A stretch of DNA of 64,000 bases from Ferrimonas futtsuensis DSM 18154 (GCF_000422645.1 NZ_AUGL01000019.1:42916-106915); one strand, 5' to 3'. Positions 54,006 through 63,768 are shown, numbered from the stretch's first letter. The notes: generated from the sequence alone by a model not told the origin. A program made the numbers and translations.

Positions 54006-54035
54006 AAAAAAAACGGAGCCAATTGGCTCCGCTTT
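54006..54035 (-). terminator. Rho-independent terminator of the pnt operon
   Basis: On the minus strand, CGGAGCC-aatt-GGCTCCG is followed by eight T. Confidence 0.88.
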
Positions 54036-54059
54036 GGGTGTTGCCGCGCTAGCAAAACA

Positions 54060-55439
54060 TCAGTCGGCTTCGTTGAGGCTGGAGGTCAGATCGATGATCG
54101 CCTTCTTGCCGTCGCCGAACAGCATCAGGGTGTTGTCCCTGGCGAACAGTGGGTTGGGCAGGCCGGCAAAGCCCGGGCTCAGGGAGCGTTTCACCACCAC
54201 CACGGTACGGGCCTTGTCGACGTTGAGGATAGGCATGCCGTAAATGGGGCTGCCCTTGTCCTCGCGAGCCATGGGGTTGGTCACATCGTTGGCGCCGATG
54301 ACGATGGCCACGTCGGTCTGCTCAAACTGGGGGTTGATGGCGTCCATCTCCACCAGTTGCTCATAGGGCACTTCCGCCTCTGCCAGCAATACGTTCATAT
54401 GACCGGGCATGCGACCGGCAACCGGGTGGATGGCGTACTTCACGTCGGTGCCACGGGCTTCCAGTACGTCGGCCAGTTCGCGCACGGCGTGCTGGGCCTG
54501 GGCCATGGCCAGGCCGAAGCCGGGAACAATAACCACCCGCTCGGCGGTTTCCAGCATCATGGAGATCTCCTCCGGCGTGGAGGATTTCACCTTGCCCTGA
54601 TATACCTCATCGGCATCGATGATCTCGCCGGCTTCCGCCATCACACCGAACAGAACGTTGGTCAGGCTGCGGTTCATCGCCTTACACATGATCTGGGTCA
54701 GGATGAGACCGGAGGCACCCACCAGGGAGCCGGAAACGATCAGCACGGTGTTGTTGGAGATAAAGCCGGCGGTGGCCGCGGCAATACCCGAGTAGGAGTT
54801 CAGCAGGGCAATTACCACCGGCATGTCGGCGCCGCCGATGGGCAGCACCAGCAGGATACCCAGCAGCAGAGCGACTGCCACCAGGGCGTAGATCAGCATC
54901 GGCGAGGGGCTGATCACCAGAGCGACCACCAGGGCCACGGACACGATGGCCAGCAGGGCGTTGACTAGGGTGTTGCCGGGTACGGCGATGGATTTGCCGG
55001 AGATGATCTCTTGCAGCTTACCGAAGGCGATAAAGGAGCCGGACAGGGTTACCGCACCGATCAGTACGGTGGCGCCCACGGAGATCTGCGCCACCAGGGA
55101 GGTGGCTGCTGCCGGATCCATGTAATTGGCCAGGGCCACGAACAGTGAGGCACCACCCCCGAAGCCATTCAGGGCCGCCACCATCTGAGGCATGGAGGTC
55201 ATCTGCACCTTCTTGGCCAGGGTGGCGCCTATCAGGCCACCGAGCACCATACCGGCGATGATCCACTCGAAGCTCAGGATTGCCTGATCCAGCAGGGTGA
55301 CCACTACGGCGATCAGCATACCCACGGAGGAGATCTGGTTACCACGTACCGCAGTACGGGGCTTGGTCATGTTCTTGATGCCGAGCACGAAGAAGACCGC
55401 GGCCACCAGGTAGGCCAGGTAAATTACAGCAGTATTCAT
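54060..55439 (-). CDS. pntB: NAD(P) transhydrogenase subunit beta
   Basis: PntB forms part of the proton channel and the NADP(H)-binding domain III of the proton-translocating transhydrogenase, which makes NADPH at the cost of the proton gradient. The 459-aa protein has about nine membrane segments, then the soluble domain III (from about residue 285) with 'VVIVPGFGLAMAQAQHAVREL', 'IHPVAGRMPGHMNVLLAEAEVPYEQL' and 'ANDVTNPMA'. It is the third gene of the operon pntAa-pntAb-pntB. Confidence 0.96.
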   Translation of the reverse strand: MNTAVIYLAYLVAAVFFVLGIKNMTKPRTAVRGNQISSVGMLIAVVVTLLDQAILSFEWIIAGMVLGGLIGATLAKKVQMTSMPQMVAALNGFGGGASLFVALANYMDPAAATSLVAQISVGATVLIGAVTLSGSFIAFGKLQEIISGKSIAVPGNTLVNALLAIVSVALVVALVISPSPMLIYALVAVALLLGILLVLPIGGADMPVVIALLNSYSGIAAATAGFISNNTVLIVSGSLVGASGLILTQIMCKAMNRSLTNVLFGVMAEAGEIIDADEVYQGKVKSSTPEEISMMLETAERVVIVPGFGLAMAQAQHAVRELADVLEARGTDVKYAIHPVAGRMPGHMNVLLAEAEVPYEQLVEMDAINPQFEQTDVAIVIGANDVTNPMAREDKGSPIYGMPILNVDKARTVVVVKRSLSPGFAGLPNPLFARDNTLMLFGDGKKAIIDLTSSLNEAD

Positions 55440-55445
55440 GGTCGG

Positions 55446-55724
55446 TTACTTCCTCTTGAACATACCCAGCATGCGGTTGGTGACCATGTAGCCACCCACC
55501 ACGTTGATGGTGGCCAGGGTCACAGCGATAAAGCCCAGGACATTCACCAGAATGCCGGAGCCGCTGCCCGCGGACAGAAGAGCACCCACCAGGGTGATGC
55601 CTGAAATGGCGTTAGAGCCGGACATCAGCGGGGTGTGCAGTGTGGGCGGAACCTTGGTGATCAGTTCCACGCCCAGGAAGATGGCGATCACGAACAGGGT
55701 GAGCAGTAACAGCAGGGTTTCCAT
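55446..55724 (-). CDS. pntAb: NAD(P) transhydrogenase subunit alpha, membrane part
   Basis: A 92-aa protein with three membrane segments that corresponds to the C-terminal transmembrane portion (domain IIa) of E. coli PntA: 'LITKVPPTLHTPLMSGSNAISGITLVGALL' is the signature. The gene is separate here, so the transhydrogenase has a three-subunit layout like that of Rhodospirillum. The ATG directly follows the pntAa stop (TAAATG). Confidence 0.94.
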   Translation of the reverse strand: METLLLLLTLFVIAIFLGVELITKVPPTLHTPLMSGSNAISGITLVGALLSAGSGSGILVNVLGFIAVTLATINVVGGYMVTNRMLGMFKRK

Positions 55725-56894
55725 TTACGCCTCCTCCTTGACTTCAGTGTTGAGTCCGAGCAGATCCCGGATGCGAGGGTTCACCACCTCGCCCTTATAG
55801 GCGGTGACGGTGTCGTGGACAATCTCATCGTCGAAGTCGAACACCAGCTTGCCTTCATCGTCGATAAGATGACGGATCAGGTTCTCCAGGTTGGTGCCGA
55901 ACATCTGGCTGCCATGGTTGGCGGTGGAGGCCACGATGTTGGCCGGGCCGGAGATGATGACGCCATTGACGTTGATCACCTTACCCAGTTGAGTCAGTTC
56001 GCAGTTGCCGCCGGTTTCTGCGGCCAGGTCGACGATCACCGAACCGGGCTTCATCTGAGCCACCATCTCCTTGGTGATCAGGGTCGGGGCTTTGCGACCG
56101 GGAATGGCGGCAGTGGTGATGACGATATCCTGTTGAGCCAGCACATTGGCCATCGCCTGCTGCTGCTTGGCGATGAACTCGGCGGATTGCTCCTTGGCGT
56201 AGCCGCCGCTGGATTCGGTGTCGGCATCCTCAATTTCTAGCTCTACCGGCCGGGCACCCACAGATAGGATCTGCTCCCGGGCGGCAGGGCGGATGTCGTA
56301 GGCTTCCACCACCGCGCCCAGGCGCTTGGCGGTGGCACAAGCCTGCAGGCCGGCGACACCGGCACCCATGATGAAGGTGCGGGAGGGCTTCAGTGTGCCT
56401 GCGGCGGTCATCATCATCGGCAGCAGCCTGGGGGTCAGCTCCGCCGCCTGGATCACTGCCTTGTAACCGGCGATGGTGGCGTTGGAGGAGAGCACATCCA
56501 TGCTTTGGGCCCGGGTGATGCGGGGAATCAGTTCAAGGGCGACGGTGTTGATGCCCAGCTCGGCCGCCTTCTGGGCGTTCTCCGGGTGCATCAGCGGATC
56601 CATCATCCCCATCAGGGTCTGGTTCGGCTTCAGATCTTTAAGCAGTTGGTCAAACTCTTCGCCCTTGGCGTGCAGAGTCAGCACCAGTTCGGCGCCCTCG
56701 AGGGTCTGGGCGCGGTCGGTACCGATTCGAGCTCCACTGTCGAGATAGTCCTGATCGGTAAAACCGGCTTCCAAACCGGCCTGGGTTTCAATCGTTACCT
56801 CACAGCCCGCCTTGGCGAGCTTGGCAACGTTGGCGGGTAACAGGGCCACGCGGGTTTCCCCGACGAGATGCTCCTTGATCACGGCGATCTTCAC
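55725..56894 (-). CDS. pntAa: NAD(P) transhydrogenase subunit alpha, NAD-binding part
   Basis: A 389-aa soluble protein for NAD(H)-binding domain I. 'VKIAVIKEHLVGETRVALLPANVAKLAKAG' is the canonical start; 'GAGVAGLQACATAKRLGAVVEAYDIR' is the Rossmann motif and 'GRKAPTLITKEMV' follows. I start at GTG 56894, which has AGGA 7 bases upstream; a longer frame adds 24 unrelated residues. The E. coli PntA carries the next gene fused to this one. Confidence 0.95.
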   Translation of the reverse strand: MKIAVIKEHLVGETRVALLPANVAKLAKAGCEVTIETQAGLEAGFTDQDYLDSGARIGTDRAQTLEGAELVLTLHAKGEEFDQLLKDLKPNQTLMGMMDPLMHPENAQKAAELGINTVALELIPRITRAQSMDVLSSNATIAGYKAVIQAAELTPRLLPMMMTAAGTLKPSRTFIMGAGVAGLQACATAKRLGAVVEAYDIRPAAREQILSVGARPVELEIEDADTESSGGYAKEQSAEFIAKQQQAMANVLAQQDIVITTAAIPGRKAPTLITKEMVAQMKPGSVIVDLAAETGGNCELTQLGKVINVNGVIISGPANIVASTANHGSQMFGTNLENLIRHLIDDEGKLVFDFDDEIVHDTVTAYKGEVVNPRIRDLLGLNTEVKEEA

Positions 56895-57316
56895 AACGCT
56901 ATCCTCTAGCAGAATTGGGTTTATCGGTTCTATCTTGGTGATACCAAAGCGTAAATCACTGAGCATTGTGGACTATTAGAAATCCAATGCTAAGTCGATT
57001 TAATGAATCACCACAATCGTCTCAATGAATGGAGGTCGTTGTGTCATCGCGCCGTTGCCGCCGGAATTTATGGCAGAGTATGCTGGTCCCAAAAGGGCCC
57101 CTGTCACACTGGCGTCATCAACCTCTCTGTTATTGATCACATTTTTATCAAATATTCCGGCCTTATTACATTTAATGCATTTTTTGTGAAATGTGAACAG
57201 TTTTTCGTCGATCCCCGCATATTCATTTATCGTATAAAAAAAATTTTTTAATTCTTTTTTATAAAGAAGCCCGGCGCCTACCCTGTTGCAATTGTCCACA
57301 GTCACGAGCGCAGAGC
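56895..57316. other. Divergent regulatory region between the pnt and cysJIH operons
   Basis: About 420 bases, very A/T-rich at 57,115-57,270. A TATAAA (57,233-57,238) lies about 80 bases before cysJ without a good -35, which fits an activator-dependent promoter. CysB control of cysJIH is known in enteric bacteria and is likely here, but the CysB site is too loose to mark. An antisense frame of 124 codons spans this region but has no coding character. Confidence 0.5.
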
Positions 57317-59095
57317 ATGCAGTTATCCGAGTTACACGCAGGGGCCGGGGTATTGGAGCCGGCGAAGCTGTCACAGTTACAGCAGCTGACCTCCGATCTC
57401 TCCCCCCTTCAACTGGCCTGGGTCAGCGGTTACCTGGCCGCGTCCGCCAATCTTGCCGGTGGCCAGCCGCAGCCTCAGGCACCGGCCCAGAGTTCACTGA
57501 CCATCCTCTATGGCAGCCAGACCGGCAACAGCCGCTCTGTGGCCCAGCAACTGGCCGATGCCGCCAGGGGCCAGGGCAGAGAGGTGGCCCTGGTCTCCAT
57601 GTCCGAGTACAAGCCCAAGAGGCTTAAAGAGGAGCAGCAACTGCTGGTGGTGGTCAGCACCCACGGGGAGGGTGAGCCGCCCGATGACGCCATTGCCCTG
57701 CACAAGTTCCTGTTCTCCAACCGTGCCCCTAAGCTCGACGGCGTCCACTTTGGGGTGCTCGCCCTGGGCGACTCCAGCTATGAGCACTTCTGCCAGACCG
57801 GTAAGGAGTTCGATGCCCGGCTGGCGGAGCTGGGCGGCAATCGTCTGCTCGAGCGGGCAGACTGTGATGTGGACTTCGAAGACAGCGCCGAGGCCTGGAT
57901 AGCTCAGGCCCTGGCCAAGCTGGCGGATCTGGCCCCGGCCACCGCAGGTGCGCCGGCGCCAGCCCCGGCCAGCGCCATCAGCAGCTACAGCCGCAGCAAC
58001 CCATTCAGCGCCACTCTGTTGGCCAGCCAGAAGATCACCGGCCGGGACTCCATCAAGGACACCCGCCATGTGGAACTGAGCCTGGAGGAGTCCGGCATCC
58101 GCTATCAGCCCGGTGACGCCCTGGGGGTGTGGATGGACAACGATCCCGCCCTGGTGGCCGAGATTCTGGCTGCGGTCGGCCTCAGCGGTGAGGAGAGTGT
58201 CCAGGTTAAAGAGGCCAGCGTGCCTCTGTCCCAGGCCCTTACCGAGACCTTTGAGCTGACCCTGCTGCATCCGGCCCTGGTGAAGGGCTGGGCGGAGCTG
58301 GCAGGCAGCGGCGAACTGGCTCAGATCGCCGACGATGGCGACGCGCTCAAGCAGTTTATCCACCAGCACCAGCTGCTGGACCTGGCCAGACGCTATCCGG
58401 CCAAGCCGGACGCCGAGACCCTGGTTGGGCTGCTGCGTAAGCTGACCCCCCGCCTCTACTCCATCGCCTCCAGTCAGGCGGAAGTGGAGGAGGAGGTGCA
58501 CCTGACCGTGGCCCTGGTGGAAGCGGAGCGCGACGGCGAGTCGCACCTGGGTACCGTCTCCGGTGCCTTTGCCCGCAGGCTGCAGGAGGGGGATGAGGTG
58601 AAGGTCTATGTGGAGCCTAACCAGAATTTCCGTCTGCCTGAATCCGGCGACACTCCGGTGATCATGATCGGTCCCGGAACCGGCATCGCCCCCTTCCGCG
58701 GTTTCATGCAGCAGCGGGAGGCCCAGGGCGCCGAAGGGGACAACTGGTTGTTCTTCGGTAACCCCACCTTTACTGAGGACTTCCTCTATCAGGTGGAGTG
58801 GCAGGGCTATGTAAAGAGCGGGCTGCTGAGTCGCATCAGCCTGGCGTTTTCCCGGGATCAGGCACACAAGATCTACGTTCAGGATCGGGTGCGGGAAGCC
58901 GGCGCCGATCTCTATCAGTGGCTGGAGCGGGGCGCCCACCTCTATCTCTGTGGTGACGCCGAGCGCATGGCCGTCGATGTGGAAGCCGCCCTGATTGAAG
59001 TGGTGACCGAACATGGTGGCAAGAGCCGCGAGCAGGCCGAGCAATACCTTGAGGCGCTGCGTGCAAGCAAGAGATACCAGAAGGATGTGTACTGA
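57317..59095 (+). CDS. cysJ: Sulfite reductase (NADPH) flavoprotein alpha subunit
   Basis: CysJ passes electrons from NADPH through FAD and FMN to CysI. The 592-aa protein has an N-terminal flavodoxin domain ('[19 protein letters not shown]', '[11 protein letters not shown]', '[19 protein letters not shown]', about residues 65-205), a Pro/Ala linker (about 210-225), the FAD-binding region ('[22 protein letters not shown]' and 'GTVSGAFA') and an NADPH domain ('[18 protein letters not shown]', '[17 protein letters not shown]') ending in KRYQKDVY. The stop overlaps the cysI start. It is the first gene of a cysJIH operon. Confidence 0.97.
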   Translation: MQLSELHAGAGVLEPAKLSQLQQLTSDLSPLQLAWVSGYLAASANLAGGQPQPQAPAQSSLTILYGSQTGNSRSVAQQLADAARGQGREVALVSMSEYKPKRLKEEQQLLVVVSTHGEGEPPDDAIALHKFLFSNRAPKLDGVHFGVLALGDSSYEHFCQTGKEFDARLAELGGNRLLERADCDVDFEDSAEAWIAQALAKLADLAPATAGAPAPAPASAISSYSRSNPFSATLLASQKITGRDSIKDTRHVELSLEESGIRYQPGDALGVWMDNDPALVAEILAAVGLSGEESVQVKEASVPLSQALTETFELTLLHPALVKGWAELAGSGELAQIADDGDALKQFIHQHQLLDLARRYPAKPDAETLVGLLRKLTPRLYSIASSQAEVEEEVHLTVALVEAERDGESHLGTVSGAFARRLQEGDEVKVYVEPNQNFRLPESGDTPVIMIGPGTGIAPFRGFMQQREAQGAEGDNWLFFGNPTFTEDFLYQVEWQGYVKSGLLSRISLAFSRDQAHKIYVQDRVREAGADLYQWLERGAHLYLCGDAERMAVDVEAALIEVVTEHGGKSREQAEQYLEALRASKRYQKDVY

Positions 59096-60822
59096 TGAGT
59101 GACCAGAAAACCCCAGATCTCAGCGAACTGCAGGTGCAGGGTAAGCTGGCGGACAACGAACGCCTCAAGGGCGAGAGCAACCTGCTTCGGGGCACCATCG
59201 AAGCGGATCTGGCCGATCCCCTCACCGGAGGCTTCACCGCCGACAACTTCCAGCTGATCCGCTTCCACGGCATGTATCAGCAGGATGACCGTGACATTCG
59301 CGCCGAGCGTAACGAGCAGAAGCTGGAACCGCTGCACACAGTGATGTTGAGGGCGCGGATGCCTGGCGGGGTGATCAGCCCGCAGCAGTGGCTGGCCATC
59401 GACGAGTTCGCTGCCAGCAACACTCACGCCGGCAGCATCCGGCTGACCACCCGTCAGACCTTCCAGTTTCACGGGGTGCTCAAACGTCACATCAAGCCGA
59501 TGCATCAGATGCTGAACAGCATCGGTATCGACTCCATCGCCACCGCCGGCGACGTAAACCGCAATGTGCTGTGCACCTCCAACCCGGAGCAGTCGGAGCT
59601 GCACGCCGAAGCCTACGAGTGGGCGAAGAAGATCTCTGAGCATCTGCTGCCCAAAACCCGGGCCTATGCGGAGATCTGGCTCGATGGCGAAAAGGTGGAG
59701 AGCACCCAGGAGGAGGAGCCGATCCTCGGTCGCACCTACCTGCCCCGTAAATTCAAAACCACCGTGGTGGTGCCCCCTCACAATGACGTGGACATCCACG
59801 CCAACGACATGAACTTCATCGCCGTGGCCGACAACGGCAAGCTGGTGGGCTTCAACCTGCTGGTGGGCGGTGGCCTGGGGATGACTCATGGCGACACCAG
59901 CACCTATCCCCGCAAGGCGGATGAGTTCGGCTACCTGCCCCTGGAGCACACCCTGGCGGTGGCCGAGGCAGTGGTGGCCACCCAGCGAGACCTGGGCAAT
60001 CGGGTCAACCGCAAGAACGCCAAGACCAAGTACACCCTGGACAGGGTGGGGGTCGACACCTTCAAGGCGGAGGTGGAGCGCCGCGCCGGCATTCGCTTCG
60101 AGCCCAATCGCCCCTATGCGCTGACTGACCGAGGCGACGGCTTCGGCTGGACCGCTGGCATCGACGGTAAGCACAACCTGACCCTATTTATCGAAAACGG
60201 CCGCATCCTCGACTTCCCCGGCAAGCCCCTGAAGAGCGGCATGGCGGCCATCGCCCAGATACACCAGGGGGAGTTCCGAATGACCGCCAACCAGAATCTG
60301 GTGGTGGCCGGGGTGGCGGAGCAGGACAAGGCGCAGATTGAGGCCCTGGCGCGGGAGCATGGGCTGATGGATGACAGTGTCTCCAATCAGCGCAAAGACT
60401 CCATGGCCTGTGTCTCCCTGCCCACCTGCCCCCTGGCCATGGCCGAGGCGGAACGTGTCCTGCCCGGCTTTGTGGATCGCATCGAGGGTGTATTGGCGAC
60501 CCACGGCATCGGTGATGAATCGATCATCTTCCGGGTCACCGGCTGCCCCAACGGTTGTGGCCGCGCCATGCTGGCTGAGGTGGGCCTGGTGGGTAAGGGC
60601 CCGGGCCGTTACAACCTGCACCTGGGGGGCAACCGAGAAGGCACCCGCATCCCCAAGATGTACAAGGAGAACCTGGACGAGGAGAGCATCCTGGCCGAGC
60701 TGGACCAACTGGTCGGGCGCTGGGTGGGTGAACGTCATCAGGGTGAGGGCTTCGGTGACTTCCTGATCCGTGCCCAGGTGGTGCCCGAGGTGATCACGGC
60801 GAAGGTGGACTTCCATGGCTGA
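59095..60822 (+). CDS. cysI: Sulfite reductase (NADPH) hemoprotein beta subunit
   Basis: CysI reduces sulfite to sulfide at siroheme coupled to a 4Fe-4S cluster. The 575-aa protein has the duplicated ferredoxin-type folds and '[12 protein letters not shown]'. The cluster and siroheme Cys motifs are [16 protein letters not shown] (two Cys, 5 apart) and [10 protein letters not shown] (two Cys, 3 apart). 'GDVNRNVLC' and '[29 protein letters not shown]' are also typical. The ATG overlaps the cysJ TGA by one base, and its end overlaps cysH by 8 bases. Confidence 0.97.
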   Translation: MSDQKTPDLSELQVQGKLADNERLKGESNLLRGTIEADLADPLTGGFTADNFQLIRFHGMYQQDDRDIRAERNEQKLEPLHTVMLRARMPGGVISPQQWLAIDEFAASNTHAGSIRLTTRQTFQFHGVLKRHIKPMHQMLNSIGIDSIATAGDVNRNVLCTSNPEQSELHAEAYEWAKKISEHLLPKTRAYAEIWLDGEKVESTQEEEPILGRTYLPRKFKTTVVVPPHNDVDIHANDMNFIAVADNGKLVGFNLLVGGGLGMTHGDTSTYPRKADEFGYLPLEHTLAVAEAVVATQRDLGNRVNRKNAKTKYTLDRVGVDTFKAEVERRAGIRFEPNRPYALTDRGDGFGWTAGIDGKHNLTLFIENGRILDFPGKPLKSGMAAIAQIHQGEFRMTANQNLVVAGVAEQDKAQIEALAREHGLMDDSVSNQRKDSMACVSLPTCPLAMAEAERVLPGFVDRIEGVLATHGIGDESIIFRVTGCPNGCGRAMLAEVGLVGKGPGRYNLHLGGNREGTRIPKMYKENLDEESILAELDQLVGRWVGERHQGEGFGDFLIRAQVVPEVITAKVDFHG

Positions 60823-61555
60823 CATCGACCTGGCCGCCGTGGCGGCCAACCCAGACGCAGAGGCGCATCAGGCCTGGCTGGCCCGGGCCAATGACACCCT
60901 GGCGGCGCTCAGCGCTCAGGAACGGGTGGCCTGGGGATTGAAACACCTGCACGGTGAGGCGATTCTCTCCTCCAGTTTCGGTATCCAGGGGGCGGTGATG
61001 CTGCACCTGGTGACCCAGGCCAAGCCCGAGATTCCCGTGGTGCTCACCGACACCGGCTACCTGTTTCCTGAGACCTACCGCTTTATCGATGAGCTCACCG
61101 ACAAGCTGAAGTTGAATCTCAAGGTGTACCGCTCTGAGATGAATCCGGCCTGGCAGGAGGCCCGCTTCGGCCAGCTGTGGGAGCAGGGGCAGGAGGGACT
61201 GAACCAGTATAACCGCCTCAACAAGGTGGAGCCGATGCAGCGGGCGCTCAACGAGCTGAATGTGGGCAGCTGGTTTGCCGGATTGCGCCGTCAGCAGGCC
61301 AGTTCCAGGGCGGATCTGCCGTTTCTGGAGATCCGCTCAGGCCGGTTCAAGCTGTTGCCCATTCTGGACTGGACCAACAAGGATGTGCACTACTACCTGG
61401 AGGAGCACGGCCTGCCCTACCACCCCCTGTGGCATCAGGGTTATGCCTCGGTCGGGGACATCCACACCAGCCGTCCCATGGAGCTGGGAATGAGCGAAGA
61501 GGACAGCCGCTTCTCAGGCTTCCGCCGGGAGTGCGGACTCCATTACGACATCTAG
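60815..61555 (+). CDS. cysH: Phosphoadenosine phosphosulfate reductase
   Basis: CysH reduces PAPS to sulfite with thioredoxin or glutaredoxin. The 246-aa protein has the PP-loop region '[18 protein letters not shown]', '[20 protein letters not shown]', '[10 protein letters not shown]' and the C-terminal catalytic ECGLH (Cys near residue 241). It lacks the extra Cys pairs that bind the 4Fe-4S cluster in APS reductases, so PAPS is the expected substrate. The ATG overlaps the end of cysI, and a terminator follows. Confidence 0.96.
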   Translation: MADIDLAAVAANPDAEAHQAWLARANDTLAALSAQERVAWGLKHLHGEAILSSSFGIQGAVMLHLVTQAKPEIPVVLTDTGYLFPETYRFIDELTDKLKLNLKVYRSEMNPAWQEARFGQLWEQGQEGLNQYNRLNKVEPMQRALNELNVGSWFAGLRRQQASSRADLPFLEIRSGRFKLLPILDWTNKDVHYYLEEHGLPYHPLWHQGYASVGDIHTSRPMELGMSEEDSRFSGFRRECGLHYDI

Positions 61556-61581
61556 CCGGAGACCTCAGGTCCCGAAATAAG

Positions 61582-61612
61582 CAGAGGCTCCTACGGGAGC
61601 CTCTGTTTTCTC
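61582..61612 (+). terminator. Rho-independent terminator after cysH
   Basis: CAGAGGCTCC-tacg-GGAGCCTCTG is followed by TTTTCTCT. Confidence 0.9.
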
Positions 61613-61614
61613 TG

Positions 61615-61836
61615 TCATCGGACAAATAGATCCATCATCGCCCCGGCGATGCTGGCTTGCCGCCGGTAGAACTCCGTATAGCCACACTCTATGCAGCTGA
61701 CCGAAAAGAACTTGCCGGACTCAACGTCCATGATGCTCTCCTCCCGGCTCAGTGACACATAGATGTCCGATGTCTGGCAGCCTCCGAATCCGCACTTTAC
61801 GCACTTGAGCTCGCTGCCCTGGCGCGATGCATTAAT
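61615..61836 (-). CDS. Zinc-ribbon nucleic-acid-binding-type protein with missing or abnormal start
   Basis: On the minus strand a frame reads through the four-Cys zinc ribbon: 'SELKCVKCGFGG' then 'KFFSVSCIECGYTEFYRR', ending GAMMDLFVR. This matches the small bacterial zinc-ribbon proteins (PF09855-like) whose second half is KFTTVTCTRCGYTEFY. The frame has a stop at 61846-61848 and no ATG, GTG or TTG before the first Cys pair. Either an ATT (61836) is used, or a one-base deletion separates the frame from the ATG at 61832 (ATGCATCGCG...), which would give a natural N-terminus MHRAQGSELKC. It may be a recent pseudogene or a sequence error. Confidence 0.6.
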   Translation of the reverse strand: MNASRQGSELKCVKCGFGGCQTSDIYVSLSREESIMDVESGKFFSVSCIECGYTEFYRRQASIAGAMMDLFVR

Positions 61837-61911
61837 CCATATTTTTCATAACATATGAAATGTTTGGCGTCATGTGAGGGTGGTGAGGAGTGTGGATGTG
61901 TGGTTCAGACA

Positions 61912-61948
61912 CAAAAAAGCAGCTCGGTATAACCACCGGGCTGCAAAA
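61912..61948 (-). terminator. Terminator after the cupredoxin-like gene
   Basis: On the minus strand GCAGC...GCTGC with an inner GGT/ACC pairing is followed by TTTTTTGTG. Confidence 0.75.
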
Positions 61949-61973
61949 GGAGGGGTGAGAACAGGGAGCCAGA

Positions 61974-62363
61974 TTAACCTTTCTTTATTACGTCCAAGTC
62001 ATACCAAGGCGTGGGGTTGATGGGGCAGCGGAAACGAACGCCATCTTCACCAATGGTGACGCGACTGGTGCGGGTTTCGCCGGGCTCCAATGGGAACATG
62101 TCCAGGGTCTCACGGTCGGCCAGGCTCTGGATCTGGAAGCCCACCAGCTTGTCCGCCTTGTTGGTGATCACGAACTCGTACTCACCGGATTTCAGGCCTG
62201 CCACGGTTTCCTTGGCAGAGAAGTAGCCGTTGTACTCATCCAGGTGAATCACCGTTACGCCATCGGCACGGGTGGTGGGGGTGTCTGCCTGCACGCCGGC
62301 AACGGCGGTGAAGGCGATGGCCAGGACTGCAGTGGCGCGTTTCAGGATGTTGAAAATGGTCAT
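61974..62363 (-). CDS. Periplasmic cupredoxin-like protein with a degenerate copper site
   Basis: A 129-aa protein with a signal peptide (1-26, ending GVQA). The rest follows a cupredoxin fold: 'LKSGEYEFVITNKADKLVGFQIQ', 'FPLEPGETRTSRVTIGEDGVRFRCPINPTPWYDLDV'. In plastocyanin-type domains the copper is held by His, Cys, His and Met. Here the Cys (FRCP) is kept, but the first His is not evident and the other ligands are not clear, so copper binding is doubtful. It is divergent from an AraC-type regulator, which may control it. I do not know the function. Confidence 0.65.
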   Translation of the reverse strand: MTIFNILKRATAVLAIAFTAVAGVQADTPTTRADGVTVIHLDEYNGYFSAKETVAGLKSGEYEFVITNKADKLVGFQIQSLADRETLDMFPLEPGETRTSRVTIGEDGVRFRCPINPTPWYDLDVIKKG

Positions 62364-62487
62364 TGAGTCGTCCTCTCGTCAGGGGTATCAGGTAGATTTG
62401 TTGCCGTTCGAGAGAGACTATATTTCGATAGCGGTGTATTAATAATGCCTGTTAGTTCGCAAAATATAACCATAAGTACGGAAGGCC

Positions 62488-63378
62488 ATGTTAAAGAATC
62501 AGGACTCATTGAGTGAACTGCTGCGCAGCCTCAAGCTGCGGGCGGAGGTCTATGTTCACGCCGACTTCTGTGGCCACTGGGCGGTGGATACCTCGGGCCA
62601 GCGAAGAATTCCCTTTCATATGCTGGGGTCCGGTCAGGGGTGGCTCCATATCGAGGGCTGCGAGCCCAGGCTGCTCAGGGTCGGTGACCTGGTGCTGTTT
62701 CCCCATGACGTGAAACACCGGGTTTCCAGTGAGCCTCACCCCAATGCCGAGACTCGCCTGAATGATCCTGGCAGTGAGTCCGATGGCCCGGCGACCAACC
62801 TGCTGTGCGGCTTCTTCGATTTCGACAACCTGGGGAACTCGCCATTGCTGGATGCTCTGCCTCAGGTGATAGTGCTGGAACTGGGGGAGCAGGGGCGACA
62901 CCCCAACATTCGCACCCTGATTCAGTTGATGGTGGCGGAGCTGGAGCTCTCCGAGCCCGGCAGTTATGCGGTGGTGAATCAACTGTGTTACCTGCTGTTC
63001 ATCCAGGTACTCAGGTTGCAGATTGCCAAGGGGCTGGAAACCGGTTTGCTGGCGGCTCTGTTTGACCGCCGCATCAGCCGGGCCCTGGACGCCATCCACA
63101 CCCGGCCTGACGCCCACTGGTCCCTGGTGACCCTGGCGCAAGCCGCCGCCATGGGGCGCACCAGTTTCGCCGAGCGTTTTCACCAGCTGGTGGGGCAGAC
63201 GCCGATGAAATACCTCAGCCAGTGGCGGATGCAACGTGCCAGGGAGCTGCTGCTGACCACGGAGCGCTCCATGCTGGACATTGCTGAGGCCTGCGGTTAT
63301 CAGTCGGAGGTGGCGTTTCGCAAGGCGTACCGCAGCGTGATGGGGGAGCCCCCTGGCCAGACGAGGCGCAGGGGATAA
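62488..63378 (+). CDS. AraC-family transcriptional regulator with cupin domain
   Basis: A 296-aa regulator. The N-terminal half is a cupin-type sensor (PF12852-like: 'DFCGHWAVDTSGQRRIPFHML', 'GWLHIEGCEPRLLRVGDLVLFPHDVKHRV'), followed by 'LLCGFFDFDN'. The C-terminal half carries two helix-turn-helix units: 'WSLVTLAQAAAMGRTSFAERFHQLVGQTPMKYLSQWRMQRARELL' and 'SMLDIAEACGYQSEVAFRKAYRSVMGEPPG'. GGAAGG lies just before the ATG. It is divergent from the cupredoxin-like gene (124 bases apart), the usual sign of a regulator and its target. The inducer is unknown. Confidence 0.92.
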   Translation: MLKNQDSLSELLRSLKLRAEVYVHADFCGHWAVDTSGQRRIPFHMLGSGQGWLHIEGCEPRLLRVGDLVLFPHDVKHRVSSEPHPNAETRLNDPGSESDGPATNLLCGFFDFDNLGNSPLLDALPQVIVLELGEQGRHPNIRTLIQLMVAELELSEPGSYAVVNQLCYLLFIQVLRLQIAKGLETGLLAALFDRRISRALDAIHTRPDAHWSLVTLAQAAAMGRTSFAERFHQLVGQTPMKYLSQWRMQRARELLLTTERSMLDIAEACGYQSEVAFRKAYRSVMGEPPGQTRRRG

Positions 63379-63390
63379 CCCAGATCCATA

Positions 63391-63768
63391 TCAGTTCAGG
63401 ATGCACTCACTGATGTACTTGTTGAAGGAGATGAGGTCGAAGGAGCCTCGGATCTCGAACCGCACCCGCCCCAGACCGCTGAGGTAGACCTCAATTTCAC
63501 AATCCATATCCAGGGTGCCTGAGGATTCCACCGAAAACGCCTGAATTTTGTTGTAGGGCAGGGAGGTGTAGTCCACCTTGGAGCCGGTCAGCCCCTGCAC
63601 ATTGGCGGCGATGATGCGTTTGTCGGTGAACACCACCTGATCGCGAATGGTCTTGAAGGCGGCGAAGATCGACTCGCCTTCGATGATGAACTTGTGAAAG
63701 TCTTCTCTGGAGTCGGCGATCTCTATGGGCTTGAGCTTAAAGACGGAGGATTCCTGAAAGTCGATCAT
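63391..63768 (-). CDS. Bacterial PH-domain protein (bPH_1 family)
   Basis: A 125-aa soluble protein that is a single pleckstrin-homology-like domain. 'EGESIFAAFKTIRDQVVFTDKRIIAANVQGLTGSKVDYTSLPYNKIQAFSVESSGTLDMDCEIEVYLSGLGRVRFEIRGSFDLISFNKYISECIL' follows the PF08000 pattern, with the 'FTDKRII' and 'YNKI.AFSVE' signatures. Family proteins form rings and their role is not known. It converges on the AraC gene with only 12 bases between the stops and no terminator visible between them. Confidence 0.85.
   Translation of the reverse strand: MIDFQESSVFKLKPIEIADSREDFHKFIIEGESIFAAFKTIRDQVVFTDKRIIAANVQGLTGSKVDYTSLPYNKIQAFSVESSGTLDMDCEIEVYLSGLGRVRFEIRGSFDLISFNKYISECILN

Noticed and set aside
57000..57374. 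A 124-codon minus-strand frame over the cysJ promoter
   Set aside because: It spans the AT-rich regulatory region, overlaps the cysJ start by 58 bases, has no ribosome-binding site, and its sequence is not protein-like (runs from AT-rich DNA).
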